A stretch of DNA of 64,000 nucleotides from Sphingomonas sp. PsM26 (GCA_030433805.1 JARUXA010000010.1:62001-126000), one strand, 5' to 3'. Counted from the first letter of the stretch, positions 46,183-55,555 are shown. Numbers and translations: made by a program. The notes: a model not told the origin generated them from the letters alone.

Positions 46183-46254
46183 TGGTGACCCAATCGCTCT
46201 GTAGCGGCAGCTGGACCGGGATGAGAAAACTCTCATGGTTCAGGGGAAATCACA

Positions 46255-48885
46255 ATGACTGTTCGATCGCGCCTTCGTTTGCAGCTGCTGCTGGGCGGCA
46301 CCTTGCTCGCCCTCGCCGCTGCACCCGCTGTTGCGCAGACCACGCCCGCCGCCGATCCCGCGCAAACGGCAACGACTCCGGATGCTGCGCCGCCCGCCGC
46401 CGCTGGCGATCAGCAGGGCCTTGGCGACATCGTCGTCACCGCAACGCGCCGCGAAACCAACCTGCAGAAGACGCCGATCTCGATCAGCGTGTTGAGCAGC
46501 CAGGGCATCGCCGATCGCCACGTCCAGAGTCTGTTCAACCTCGCCGACGGTTCGATCCCGTCGCTCCGTGTCGCGACGTTCGAAGCGCGTCAGTCGGCAC
46601 TGACGATCGGCATCCGCGGCATCGTCCCCTACGACCAGAACCAGACCGCGCGGGATGGCGGCGTCGGCGTCTATATCGACGGCGTCGCGCTCGGAAAGAC
46701 GCAGGGTCTCAACGCCGCATTGTTCGACATCGAGCGGATCGAAGTGCTGAAGGGCCCGCAGGGCACGCTGTTCGGCCGCAACACAGAAGGTGGCGCGCTG
46801 TCGCTTGTTTCCAAGGCGCCGAGCGGCGTGCTTGGTGGCCGCGTGAACGCTGGCGTTGGCAATTACGGCAGCCACAATGCCGACCTGCATCTCGACCTGC
46901 CGAGCTTCTACAACATCTCGCTCAAGTTCGACGGGGTGTACCAGCACCAGGACCCGACCGTGAAGAACCCGCTGACGGGATCGACCGGCTGGAACTATTA
47001 TGATCGCAAGGGCGGCCGCGCCGCCGCGCGCTGGCAGCCGATCGATGGCTTCACCGCCGACTTCGCCTATGATTATGCGAAGGACGAAAACACGCCGCAG
47101 TACAGCCAGCTGATCAACTACAACCCGAACAATTATGCGGTGGGTACGTATAACGCAGCGGGCGCGCTGTTGCTTAATGGCGCTGCTTGCGGCGGCACCA
47201 TCGCGGCGGGCAGCACCAAGCCCGTCTGCATCGCCCCGAAAGCACCGTTGGTCGGCGTCCATCCCGAACGTCAGTATGTTGCCGACGTCGGCGTTCCGCA
47301 GCAGCCCAGCGTCGACATCACACACGGTTTCTCGGCCAATCTGAAGTACAAACTCGCGCCGTGGATCGAGTTGCGCTCGATCACCGCATGGCGCGGCGTC
47401 AGCACCGACCAGTGGGACAATTCGGGCGGGCCGGAGCGCAGCTCGTTCGCGCCGTTCGTGCCCAACACCGCGAACCCGACCGCGATCAACACGACCGGCA
47501 CGTTCAGCCGCTACAGCCTGTCGTTCCTGCGCCAGCACCAGTTCAGCCAGGAAGTCCAAGCGGTCGGCAGCATCCCGCAGTTCGACTATGTCGTCGGTGC
47601 CTATTATTACACCGAACAGGCCTCGGAATATGCGGCCACCCCGCTGACCAACCAGTGGAACACCAACGGCACCGCCTACACCGTCCGCAGCCCGATCCCG
47701 GGCAATTCCTCGGCGATCACCGGCGCGAACTCGGGCTATCAGCAGTATGATCCGTCGTGCAACAACACGCTCGGTGCGACCGTCCCGCAATTTGCCAACA
47801 GCTGCCAGTTCATCACCCGCGCCAGCGAGGCGTCGGACCATAACTATTCGGTGTTCGGCAATCTGACCTTCACGCCCGAGGCGCTCAGCGACGTCGTCCA
47901 CATCACCGCGGGCGGTCGCTGGACCAAGGATGACCGGCACGGCACGCTGTTCGTGGTCAACAACCGTTCGGATCTGGCCGCCGGGACCGGCGTTGTCGCG
48001 CCCTTCTCGTTCAAGAACAACGTCAGCCGGTTCGATCCGATGTTCAACGTCGCCTTCGATGCAACGCCCGACGTCCATCTCTACGCCAAATATGCAACCG
48101 GCTTCCGCGCCGGGGGCGCGAACGACCGTTCGCTCCAGTTCAACGCGTTTGGCCCGGAATCGGTCAAATCGTACGAAGTCGGCGCGAAGATGGACTTCTG
48201 GCAGCATCGCGCGCGCCTGAACCTCGCGGGCTACATCATGGACCGGAGCAACACGCAGTTCGACTTCGATTATTTCGACACGAACGGCTCGAGCGTGACC
48301 AACGGCAGCCATATCGAGCAGACCGTCAATGCCGGAAACAGCAAGATCCGCGGCATCGAAGCCGATCTGACGGTGAAGCCGTTCCCGGACCTGACGCTGA
48401 CCGGTTCATACGCCTACACCTACTGGAAGGCGCCGTCGGCGCTCAATCCGCTCGGCGGCGGCGTGCAGCAGCTCTATATCGTCTACACGCCGAACAACGC
48501 AGCGTCGGGTGCGATCGATTACGTCACGCCGATCCACATCGGCGATGCAAGCGTCCGCCTGCATCTCGACGGCAATTATGCGAGCAGCCAGTACAGCTTC
48601 CAGCTCGAGCCAACCAAGACCGACGCGAGCTTCGTGATGAACGGTCGCCTCGCGCTTGCCGACATCTCGGTCAATGACCACAACAAGGTGACCGTCGCGG
48701 TCTGGGCCCGCAACCTGCTCGACACCACCTACATCTACCGTCGTTCGGCAGCGAACTCGACGCCGGTCCAAAACATCGGCGCGAATGGTCAGCTGGTCTC
48801 GACCAACTACGGCGGCATCCTCGGCGATTACGCCAACTTCAACCCGCCGCGGACGTGGGGCCTGGAGCTCTCGGCGAAGTTCTGA
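46255..48885 (+). CDS. TonB-dependent outer-membrane receptor
   Basis: 876 residues. Signal peptide 1-28 (AVA-QT), an alanine/proline-rich linker with the TonB-box-like G-D-I-V-V-T-A-T-R-R near 57-67, the plug domain about 70-180 (IEVLKGPQGTLFGRNTEGG) and a 22-strand-type barrel ending in W-G-L-E-L-S-A-K-F, with the terminal aromatic residue needed for assembly. Such receptors import siderophores, sugars or aromatics. The beta-glucosidase and LacI relics upstream suggest a beta-glucoside, by context only. A terminator follows. Confidence 0.95.
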   Translation: MTVRSRLRLQLLLGGTLLALAAAPAVAQTTPAADPAQTATTPDAAPPAAAGDQQGLGDIVVTATRRETNLQKTPISISVLSSQGIADRHVQSLFNLADGSIPSLRVATFEARQSALTIGIRGIVPYDQNQTARDGGVGVYIDGVALGKTQGLNAALFDIERIEVLKGPQGTLFGRNTEGGALSLVSKAPSGVLGGRVNAGVGNYGSHNADLHLDLPSFYNISLKFDGVYQHQDPTVKNPLTGSTGWNYYDRKGGRAAARWQPIDGFTADFAYDYAKDENTPQYSQLINYNPNNYAVGTYNAAGALLLNGAACGGTIAAGSTKPVCIAPKAPLVGVHPERQYVADVGVPQQPSVDITHGFSANLKYKLAPWIELRSITAWRGVSTDQWDNSGGPERSSFAPFVPNTANPTAINTTGTFSRYSLSFLRQHQFSQEVQAVGSIPQFDYVVGAYYYTEQASEYAATPLTNQWNTNGTAYTVRSPIPGNSSAITGANSGYQQYDPSCNNTLGATVPQFANSCQFITRASEASDHNYSVFGNLTFTPEALSDVVHITAGGRWTKDDRHGTLFVVNNRSDLAAGTGVVAPFSFKNNVSRFDPMFNVAFDATPDVHLYAKYATGFRAGGANDRSLQFNAFGPESVKSYEVGAKMDFWQHRARLNLAGYIMDRSNTQFDFDYFDTNGSSVTNGSHIEQTVNAGNSKIRGIEADLTVKPFPDLTLTGSYAYTYWKAPSALNPLGGGVQQLYIVYTPNNAASGAIDYVTPIHIGDASVRLHLDGNYASSQYSFQLEPTKTDASFVMNGRLALADISVNDHNKVTVAVWARNLLDTTYIYRRSAANSTPVQNIGANGQLVSTNYGGILGDYANFNPPRTWGLELSAKF

Positions 48886-48906
48886 TCCGACTTCCCGGTC
48901 GATCGA

Positions 48907-48945
48907 GAAAACCCGGTCCGAGCGTCATGCTCGGGCCGGGTTTTT
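48907..48945 (+). terminator. Terminator of the TonB-dependent receptor gene
   Basis: A stem of about 15 bp (AAACCCGG then TCCGAGC, with GCTCGGG then CCGGGTTT) around a GTCAT loop ends in TTTTT. Its right end touches the stop codon of the convergent histidine kinase gene. Confidence 0.92.
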
Positions 48946-50291
48946 CATGGGACATTGGGCAGCATGACGACGGCCCGAAGACCGGGTGCAGCATCTTCCA
49001 GCCGCAAGCTGCCGCCGTGCAACCGGGCGATTGCGTCGACCAGCGTCAGCCCGAGCCCATGCCCCGGCCGGTCGATCGACGATTCGAGCCGCCCGAAGCG
49101 CAGGATCACCGTGTCGTGCGCGTCGGCCGGTATCCCCGGCCCGTCATCGGCCACGCCGATTTCAACCGCCGTGCCGGTCGCCCTGACGAACAGGTCGATG
49201 CGGGTAGCGGCGGGCGTATGCCGGATCGCATTCTCGACCAGATTGACGACCATCTGCCGCAGGAGATGCACGTCGCCCGACAGCACCGCCGGCCCCGTCG
49301 TCTGCACGGACAGGGTATCGCCAGCGTCTTCTGCGACGGGTGCCAGCGTCTCGCCGACCTCATGGACGAGCTGTTCGAGATCGACCGACACGAAGTGGCT
49401 GCGGCGTTGTCCCCCCTCAATCTCCCACAGCCGCATCAGGCTAGCGAAGACTTCCAGCACTTGATCGGTCTCGGCGAGGATCGCGCTGCTTTCATCCCCG
49501 AGCGAGGTCCCTGCCGCCTGCCGCTCGAGCGCGGCGATCCGCGTCCGCAACCGCGCGAGCGGGCTCTTGAGCTCATGCGCCACGTCTCGCGCGGCATGTT
49601 TGACGTTGGCCATCAGCGCATCGATCCGGTCAAGCATCGCGTTGAACGCCATCGCCTGACGGTCGAATTCGTTGCGCGATCCGTCCACCGGGACACGGCT
49701 TGCGAGGTTACCCGCCATTACCGCATCGACCGTACGCTGCATCGCGCGCAACCGCCGGCTGACCTGCCAGACGATGGCCGCCGCACCGCCGGCAAACAGC
49801 AGTGACGCGACCGCCAGCCCAACCCATTGCGCCTGGAACAGCCGCGCGTCGAACGCATCGACGACGTCATTGTCGGACACGATCGCCAGCGTCGCCCCGT
49901 CCGCGACGCGTTTCACGAACGCGCGCCCGTGCGTCACCCCGTCGACGCCCGCGCCATCGCCGAAATCCCAATAGCCCACTGGCGGAATGGCGGCGAGGCG
50001 CAGGTCGCCCGCAACGTGTCGCCCCGCGCGGTCCCGCAGCAGGAACATCAGATCGGCGCTTTCGTGCGCGCGCTCTTTCGTCCGGATGCGCCGCGCCATT
50101 GCCGCGATAGATCCATCCTGAGCGTCGCCGGTCACTTCATGCGCCTCCAGCGCAAGCCGACGGTCGACCTCGCGGTTGAGCGCATCGTGGATGATGACGT
50201 AATTCGCCCCCCGCACCGCCAGCAGCATGGCCACGATCACGCCGACATACAGCAGCATGATCGCGCGCAATGACCGCGGGCGGAAGCTCAT
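48945..50291 (-). CDS. Sensor histidine kinase
   Basis: 448 residues. Transmembrane helices lie at about 10-28 and 155-177, framing a periplasmic sensor of ~125 residues. HAMP follows (about 178-230), then the HisKA box DVAHELKSPLARLRT with the phospho-histidine near residue 238, and the HATPase domain with N box VNLVENAIRHTP, G1 DDGPGIP and G2 GHGLGLTL. The signal is unknown. Its ATG overlaps the response regulator stop by 4 bp. Confidence 0.94.
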   Translation of the reverse strand: MSFRPRSLRAIMLLYVGVIVAMLLAVRGANYVIIHDALNREVDRRLALEAHEVTGDAQDGSIAAMARRIRTKERAHESADLMFLLRDRAGRHVAGDLRLAAIPPVGYWDFGDGAGVDGVTHGRAFVKRVADGATLAIVSDNDVVDAFDARLFQAQWVGLAVASLLFAGGAAAIVWQVSRRLRAMQRTVDAVMAGNLASRVPVDGSRNEFDRQAMAFNAMLDRIDALMANVKHAARDVAHELKSPLARLRTRIAALERQAAGTSLGDESSAILAETDQVLEVFASLMRLWEIEGGQRRSHFVSVDLEQLVHEVGETLAPVAEDAGDTLSVQTTGPAVLSGDVHLLRQMVVNLVENAIRHTPAATRIDLFVRATGTAVEIGVADDGPGIPADAHDTVILRFGRLESSIDRPGHGLGLTLVDAIARLHGGSLRLEDAAPGLRAVVMLPNVP

Positions 50292-50965
50292 CCGTGATCG
50301 ACGATCATGTAGCCGACGCCGCGGATCGTCGCGATCGGGTCACTCTCCCCGGCCGCGCACAATTGCGCGCGGACACGACGGATATAGGATTCGACGATGT
50401 TGGTGGCGGGCTCGAAGTCATAGTCCCACACCGTCTTGTAGAACATCTGACGGGTGACGACGCTGTTCTTGTTGCGGATCAGTTCGCACAGCATCTGGAA
50501 TTCGAGCTTGGGCAGGCTGAGCACGCGCCCCGCCCGTACCACGCGATGCTTGATCTCGTTCACCTCAATGTCGCCTGCGCGCATCACGCCGTGGTCGTTG
50601 GTGCGCGCAGACCGGCGCAGGATGGCCTTGATCCGTGCCTCGATCTCGACCGGTGCCGCGGGTTTGACGAGATAGTCGTCGGCGCCTGCGTCGAGTCCGA
50701 TCAGCCGCTGATCGAGATCGCCGAGCGCGGTCAGCATGACGATCGGCACCAGCACGCCACGGTCGCGCAGCGCGCGGGCGACGCCGATGCCGTCGACATG
50801 CGGCAGCATCACGTCGAGCAGGATCGCATCGAACGGCTCGTCGGTTGCCTGGAGCAACGCCGCCCTGCCGTCCGAGGCGACGACCGTGTCATGTCCGAGG
50901 TCGGCCATGTCGCTGACCAGCATCCGTGCCGCGCGGGCATCGTCTTCGACGACCAGAAGGCGCAT
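50288..50965 (-). CDS. OmpR-family response regulator
   Basis: 225 residues from ATG 50965 (MRLLVVEDD); ATG 50986 would add seven. The receiver has the acidic pair V-V-E-D-D, phosphoacceptor Asp in A-I-L-L-D-V-M-L-P near residue 51 and Lys in Y-L-V-K-P. The C-terminal winged helix includes the VESYIRRVRAQL recognition helix and I-R-G-V-G-Y-M-I. It forms an operon with the kinase downstream. Target genes are unknown. Confidence 0.95.
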   Translation of the reverse strand: MRLLVVEDDARAARMLVSDMADLGHDTVVASDGRAALLQATDEPFDAILLDVMLPHVDGIGVARALRDRGVLVPIVMLTALGDLDQRLIGLDAGADDYLVKPAAPVEIEARIKAILRRSARTNDHGVMRAGDIEVNEIKHRVVRAGRVLSLPKLEFQMLCELIRNKNSVVTRQMFYKTVWDYDFEPATNIVESYIRRVRAQLCAAGESDPIATIRGVGYMIVDHG

Positions 50966-51060
50966 GTTCGATGGTTCCTGACGCAATTACCGTCGAAGCC
51001 ATCGGCTTTTCGTACGCCGGTTACAAATGCATTGTCATCGGCACCGCAACGGTGCGCGGG

Positions 51061-51426
51061 TCACACCGCTATGCGGGACGAACAGGTCGGCAGCAGCGGA
51101 AGGTCGGGCAGGCCAGGAAGCGCATCGACCCAGAAGTCGTCGGGCTGGCATCCCGGAACCGGCGTCGATCGCAGGAACGTCGCGGGATCACACAGAACGG
51201 CGAGACAGTCCGCGAACACGGGCGCTTCGGGGGGACCGATCGTTTCGTGGACCATCTCGTCGGTCGTCTCGCCATCCTCGAGCAAGCGCGCCCGAGCTGC
51301 CGACCACAGGGCAATGCCATCTTCCAGTACGAACGTCAGCGTCACGCGGAACTGCGGCTGGGGACCGACGCTGTGATGCGACCCGTCCCGCGTGCTGTCG
51401 AACGACTTTCGATCAAAAGCGTACAT
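51061..51426 (-). CDS. Hypothetical protein
   Basis: 121 residues, acidic, predicted alpha/beta, no membrane segment. AGGAAG seven bases before the ATG is a strong ribosome-binding site, and the composition (FRVTLTFVLEDG, DEMVHETIGPPEAP) looks like real protein. No family was recognised. It is followed on the same strand by the response regulator gene 95 bp away and preceded by another unknown gene, so it could belong to either unit. Confidence 0.6.
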   Translation of the reverse strand: MYAFDRKSFDSTRDGSHHSVGPQPQFRVTLTFVLEDGIALWSAARARLLEDGETTDEMVHETIGPPEAPVFADCLAVLCDPATFLRSTPVPGCQPDDFWVDALPGLPDLPLLPTCSSRIAV

Positions 51427-51525
51427 TTCGTACTTCCTACCAGAACAGGCCGTGCAACGACGTTACCTTGTATGAAGGTCAGTAAGGTTTGCCTATATAG
51501 CAGAAACACGGTGGCTTATCGCGAC

Positions 51526-51945
51526 CTATTGCAGCGCGTAACGCTGCATCAAGGCGGGGTCTGCACGACCATGCGCAAGTACCAGACACAGTTCGGCAAA
51601 GAGCCGGTCCCATAACGTGCAGGGGATCGACAGCGGGTGCCCGGCCTGATGCGTGTCGATTTCGATCCGGCTGACCGGATCGACTTCGAGCCGCAGGGTA
51701 GCACTCCACGTCCCGAAGATCCGTTCGTCGGGGAGCAGGTCGGGCACTGCGAGTCGCGCGGACATGACGAACCCCCACAGCACTTCGGCACCGTGGAGAT
51801 CGAGCGTCGCCTGCGGCTGGCCCGCCACGTCCGGGCGCTGCACCACGATCCGTGCGCCCGTCGGATGCCGCTCGGCGCGCAATCGCAGCCGCAGCCCCAG
51901 CGCATCGATGATCTCGCGGACCCGGGGAAGACCATCGTTCTGCAT
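51526..51945 (-). CDS. Hypothetical protein downstream of flgH
   Basis: 139 residues, soluble. It contains VREIIDALGLRLRLRAERH at the start, then a beta-rich middle and a C-terminal amphipathic helix (LWDRLFAELCLVLAHG). A stop codon lies four codons before the ATG in frame, so the start is fixed at 51945. There is no clear ribosome-binding site. It lies 69 bp after flgH on the same strand and may be the last gene of the flgFGAH unit. No function assigned. Confidence 0.55.
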   Translation of the reverse strand: MQNDGLPRVREIIDALGLRLRLRAERHPTGARIVVQRPDVAGQPQATLDLHGAEVLWGFVMSARLAVPDLLPDERIFGTWSATLRLEVDPVSRIEIDTHQAGHPLSIPCTLWDRLFAELCLVLAHGRADPALMQRYALQ

Positions 51946-52014
51946 ATCGGTATTTTAAACGGTGCCCGCACGGTTCGGGCGCGCGCCCACGGTAAAATGG
52001 GCGATTAAGGGGTG

Positions 52015-52779
52015 TCAGAACGGGAACAGCGCGTCGTAGATCTGCTGGCCCCAGCGCGCCTGTTGCGCGTCCGACAACTGCCCGCGCCCACCATAGCTGA
52101 TCCGCGCTTCCGCGATCTGCGAATGGAGCACCGAATTGTCGCGCGCGATGTCCTGCGGGCGGACGATGCCGGTGACGATCAGCTCGCGCAGCTCGTTGTT
52201 GACGCGCACTTCCTGCCGCCCGCGCACCGTCAGATTGCCGTTGGGCAGGACGTCGGTGACGATCGCGGACATCGTCATGTTGATCGTCTCGGACCGGCTG
52301 ATGTTGCCGCCGCCCGCCGATTGCGACTTGCTGTTGGTGCTCGCGAGGTTGGTCGGGTCGAGGCTCTTGGGCAGCAGCTTCTGCAGGCCGAGCAAGCTGC
52401 CGACGCTGGCGTTCTCGGATCCGGTGCGGTTGCGGGTGGTGGTGTTGCCGACCTCGGCCTTGTCGGCGATGTTGATGCGGATCGTCAGGATGTCGCCGGT
52501 CCGCGTTGCGCGCTGGTCGCCGAGGAACGCGGCGGCGCCCGCGCGGAACAGCGAGGCAGTCATCGGGCGGGTCGGGCTGGCGGCATAGGCCGTTCCCGGC
52601 GTCCGCGCCTCGCGGCGGAGTGTCGCACCCGCCTGCCCTAGCGACGGTTCGGCGGCGATATTGGTGGTCGCTTCGGTCGGCGACATTTTCGGCGCCTTGC
52701 CGATCGTCTGCAGCCGCCCGACCGCGCCGCAACCCGACAGCAGCAGCGCGCCGCCCACGAGCGCAAAAATGGTCTTCAT
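52015..52779 (-). CDS. flgH: Flagellar L-ring lipoprotein FlgH
   Basis: 254 residues. The lipobox L-L-S-G-C puts the acylated cysteine at residue 17. The FlgH core is clear: A-S-L-F-R-x-G-A-A-A-F-L-G-D-Q-R-A, R-I-N-I-A-D-K-A-E-V and the C-terminal I-A-E-A-R-I-S-Y-G-G-R-G..D-A-Q-Q-A-R-W-G-Q-Q. It builds the outer-membrane ring around the flagellar rod. It follows flgA by 74 bp. Confidence 0.96.
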   Translation of the reverse strand: MKTIFALVGGALLLSGCGAVGRLQTIGKAPKMSPTEATTNIAAEPSLGQAGATLRREARTPGTAYAASPTRPMTASLFRAGAAAFLGDQRATRTGDILTIRINIADKAEVGNTTTRNRTGSENASVGSLLGLQKLLPKSLDPTNLASTNSKSQSAGGGNISRSETINMTMSAIVTDVLPNGNLTVRGRQEVRVNNELRELIVTGIVRPQDIARDNSVLHSQIAEARISYGGRGQLSDAQQARWGQQIYDALFPF

Positions 52780-52853
52780 TGCACATATCCCCTGTTGGTT
52801 GGATTTCGGGGCCCCACCCCCAATTCGTGGGAAAACGCCGTACTTCTCGTTAC

Positions 52854-53318
52854 TTAAGGCCCGACCAGCACCAGTCCGCTCGCCGCCGCGACGCCGTCGA
52901 GCGTGCGCGCGGTCGATGCCGCGACGACGCGGACCGGCTCGCCTGAGCCTGCACTCGCGAGCGCGCGGCCGCTGGTGGTGATCAGCAGCCCGCGGCTGCG
53001 ATAGGCGATCAGCACGGGCTCGCCGCGCCGGACCAGCCGGGGCGCCACCACGTCGGTGATCCGCACGACGCTGCCCGGCGCGAGCCCGCGGGTCGCCTCC
53101 TTGCCGTTCGCGTCGGCGGGCTGGAGCGCGCCCCGCGCCTGGCCGACCCCGCGGTCTTCGTAAGTAAAGTCCTCTACGGAAAGGATAGTCCCCTGCGCGA
53201 CCGGATGCGCGAGCACCGCGACCGACACCATCGCCGGCCGCACCGCGGGGACCACGCCCTGCGCCGCCAGCGGGCTTGCGACCGCGCCGAGCAGGAGAAG
53301 CGCGATCCGCGCGGTCAT
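52854..53318 (-). CDS. flgA: Flagellar P-ring assembly chaperone FlgA
   Basis: 154 residues: signal peptide 1-19 (LAA-QG), then an SAF-type domain (ILSVEDFTYED, GSVVRITDVVAPRLVRRGEPV). It helps FlgI polymerise into the P-ring in the periplasm. Short FlgA forms like this one are common in alphaproteobacteria. Its ATG overlaps the flgG stop by 4 bp. Confidence 0.9.
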   Translation of the reverse strand: MTARIALLLLGAVASPLAAQGVVPAVRPAMVSVAVLAHPVAQGTILSVEDFTYEDRGVGQARGALQPADANGKEATRGLAPGSVVRITDVVAPRLVRRGEPVLIAYRSRGLLITTSGRALASAGSGEPVRVVAASTARTLDGVAAASGLVLVGP

Positions 53319-54097
53319 CGCAGCTGGCTCGTCGTCGCGAGCATCTCGTCCGCGGTCTTCACGACTCGGCTGTTCATTTCATAGGCGCGTTGCGCGGTGA
53401 TCAATGCGGTGATCTCGGATACCGGATTGACGTTCGACGCCTCGATGAAACCCTGCTGGATCGTCCCGAACCCTGGCTCGCCCGGATTGGCGAGCGTCGC
53501 CTGCCCCGACGAAGCGGTCTCGAGGAACATGTTCCCGCCCTGCGCCTCGAGCCCGCCTTCGTTGACGAAAGTCGCGAGCTGCAACTGGCCGACCGTCTGC
53601 AGATCGGGCTGGCCTGCGAGTTTCACCTGGACCAGCCCGGTCTTCGACACGCTGACGTCGACCGCCTCGGGCGGCACGGTGATCCCCGGCTCGACCGGCA
53701 AACCGTCCGCGGTGACGAGCTGCCCCTGATCGGACAGCTGGAACGAGCCGTCGCGGGTGTAGCCGGTCTCGCCCGAGGGCAAGGTGACGGGGAAATAGCC
53801 GCGCCCCTGCACCGCCACGTCATAACGATTGTCGGTCTGCGTCAGCGCGCCCTGCGTCGCGATGCGGTACACCCCGCCGGTCTTGACGCCCGCGCCGATC
53901 TGGATCCCGGTCGGCACGCGATTGTCGCCGCCCGCCGCCGCACCGGGGCGCGACACCTGTTCGTACAGCAGGTCCTGGAATTCGGCACGCTGCCGCTTGA
54001 ACGCCGTCGTGTTCATGTTGGCGATGTTGTTCGAGATGACATCGACGTTGGTCTGCTGCGCGAGCATGCCGGTGCCGGCAATCGATAGGGAACGCAT
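53315..54097 (-). CDS. flgG: Flagellar distal rod protein FlgG
   Basis: 260 residues, the standard FlgG length. It has the rod-family N-terminus (AGTGMLAQQTNVDVISNNIA) with NMNTTAFKRQRAEFQDLLYE, and the C-terminal coiled segment E-I-T-A-L-I-T-A-Q-R-A-Y-E-M-N-S-R. It forms the distal rod that passes through the P- and L-rings. It is 22 bp after flgF. Confidence 0.97.
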   Translation of the reverse strand: MRSLSIAGTGMLAQQTNVDVISNNIANMNTTAFKRQRAEFQDLLYEQVSRPGAAAGGDNRVPTGIQIGAGVKTGGVYRIATQGALTQTDNRYDVAVQGRGYFPVTLPSGETGYTRDGSFQLSDQGQLVTADGLPVEPGITVPPEAVDVSVSKTGLVQVKLAGQPDLQTVGQLQLATFVNEGGLEAQGGNMFLETASSGQATLANPGEPGFGTIQQGFIEASNVNPVSEITALITAQRAYEMNSRVVKTADEMLATTSQLR

Positions 54098-54119
54098 AGG
54101 GGTCTCCTGATGAAAGGGG

Positions 54120-54860
54120 TCAGCCGAAGCGGCCGAGCTTGTCGATCGCGGCCTTGCGCATGTCGCCGATCGCCTCGCTCATCTTCATGCTGGTCTGATA
54201 GGCGCGCAGAATCTCGACCATGTTGGTCGTCTCGACGATCGGCTGGACGTTCGATCCCTCGATCCCGCCGCTGCGCAGCTTGGTTTCGGCGGCGGTCAGC
54301 GTGCGGCCGCCGCTCGCAGTAAACAGCCCGTCGCCACGCGGATCGACGCCCGCCTCATTGTCGAATACGGTGACTTCGATCCGCCCGAGCGCCCCGGCCG
54401 ATCCGCTCACCGTCCCGTCCGGCCCGATGCTGAGCTTGCCGAGCTGATCGGGCGGGATCGCGATCGGTCGCCCGCCCTCGCCGCGCACCGGCAGACCACC
54501 CGCGGTGACGAGCGACCCGTCGTCCCCGACCTTGAGATAGCCTGCGCGCGTATAAGCGGTGGTGCCGTCGGGCGCGTCGACCGCGAGATAGCCGGAGCCG
54601 TCGATCATCACGTCGATCGGGTTGCCGGTCGGCTGGAACCCGCCCTGCGCAGTGTCGTGGACTGCGCCCTGGTCGAGCACCAGCGAGGTCGTTCGAATGG
54701 GGTCCTGCGGCTCGCCGGTCTTCTCGACATATTCGCGGAACACCGGGTCCTCGCGCTTGAACCCCGCAGTCGACACGTTGGCGAGGTTGTTCGCCGCGAC
54801 GTCCATCCGGCGGCGCAGCGCCTGTTCGTGGCTCAGCAATACGGTCGAGGATATGTCCAC
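54120..54860 (-). CDS. flgF: Flagellar proximal rod protein FlgF
   Basis: 246 residues from GTG 54860 (V/M-D-I-S-S-T-V-L-L-S-H-E-Q-A-L-R-R-R-M-D). The rod motif A-A-N-N-L-A-N-V-S-T-A-G-F-K-R-E lies at 22-37 and the C-terminal rod helix E-I-L-R-A-Y-Q-T-S-M at 217-226. First gene of flgF-flgG-flgA-flgH. It is divergent from fliL; a palindromic TATAAT element sits between them. Confidence 0.95.
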   Translation of the reverse strand: MDISSTVLLSHEQALRRRMDVAANNLANVSTAGFKREDPVFREYVEKTGEPQDPIRTTSLVLDQGAVHDTAQGGFQPTGNPIDVMIDGSGYLAVDAPDGTTAYTRAGYLKVGDDGSLVTAGGLPVRGEGGRPIAIPPDQLGKLSIGPDGTVSGSAGALGRIEVTVFDNEAGVDPRGDGLFTASGGRTLTAAETKLRSGGIEGSNVQPIVETTNMVEILRAYQTSMKMSEAIGDMRKAAIDKLGRFG

Positions 54861-54921
54861 CCGGTCGTCCTTCGGGAAATCGCATTTTTACGCCGCTAGG
54901 CAAAAACTGCCCGGCTGCCCT

Positions 54922-54932
54922 CCTATAATAGG
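54922..54932. promoter_or_regulatory. Palindromic -10 element between flgF and fliL
   Basis: CCTATAATAGG is symmetric about its central base and contains a perfect TATAAT (54924-54929), 54 bp before the fliL ATG and 62 bp before the flgF start. The other strand reads CTATTATAG. A near-identical element, TCTATAATAGA, occurs at 57851-57861 between another divergent pair. No matching -35 is evident. Confidence 0.5.
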
Positions 54933-54982
54933 CGGGAATTGCCGGGGCGGTCGCCGCCGGGGTGGCAAGAGGGGATGCGATC

Positions 54983-55555
54983 ATGAGCAAGCACGAGAAG
55001 GCGACCGAGACGCCCGCGAGCCCGGAGGGTGGCGACGTGGACGGTGCCGCGCCTGCGCCAAAGAAAAGCAAGAAGCTGATCCTGTTCGGCGCGGTCGGCG
55101 CGGTGCTGTTGCTCGGCGGCGGCGGGGGCGCGTGGATGTTCCTGGGGAGCAGCAAACCCGCGGCGGAAGCGGGCGCGGAGGGGGGACACGAAGCGCCGGC
55201 CAAGGAAGAGGCCAAGAGCGAGCATGGCGGCGGCGAGGAAGGCAAGGAAGGCGAAGCGTTCGTCGACGTGCCCGCGATGGTCGTCAACCTGCGCAGTGCC
55301 GACGGGTCGGCGCGCTTCCTCAAGGTGCATTTCATGCTGGTACCGGGGAAGAAGGCGACCGCCGAACAGATCACCACCAAATTGCCGCTGCTGCTCGATG
55401 CGTATCAGCCGTTCCTCCGCGAGCTGCGGCCCGACGATCTCGCCGGATCGGCGGCAGTGTTCCGGGTGAAGGAGGAAATGCTCGTGCGCGCGCATCAGGT
55501 GCTCGGCGACGAGATGGTCAAGGACGTCCTGATCCAGGACCTGATCCAGCAATGA
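54983..55555 (+). CDS. fliL: Flagellar basal-body protein FliL
   Basis: 190 residues from ATG 54983, preceded by AGGGG at 54970-54974. Cytoplasmic N-terminus (1-30), one transmembrane helix (about 33-53, LILFGAVGAVLLLGG), an acidic lysine/glutamate-rich linker, then the FliL domain (MVVNLRSADGSARFLKVHF). It stabilises the stator around the motor. Its stop overlaps the fliM ATG (ATGA). Confidence 0.93.
   Translation: MSKHEKATETPASPEGGDVDGAAPAPKKSKKLILFGAVGAVLLLGGGGGAWMFLGSSKPAAEAGAEGGHEAPAKEEAKSEHGGGEEGKEGEAFVDVPAMVVNLRSADGSARFLKVHFMLVPGKKATAEQITTKLPLLLDAYQPFLRELRPDDLAGSAAVFRVKEEMLVRAHQVLGDEMVKDVLIQDLIQQ

Noticed and set aside
46240..48312. 690-codon minus-strand frame opposite the TonB receptor
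   Set aside because: Antisense shadow of a well-supported receptor gene.
54895..54950. GG...GC pairs near flgF/fliL as sigma-54 sites
   Set aside because: The spacing between GG and GC is 8 bases, not the required 10, on both strands.
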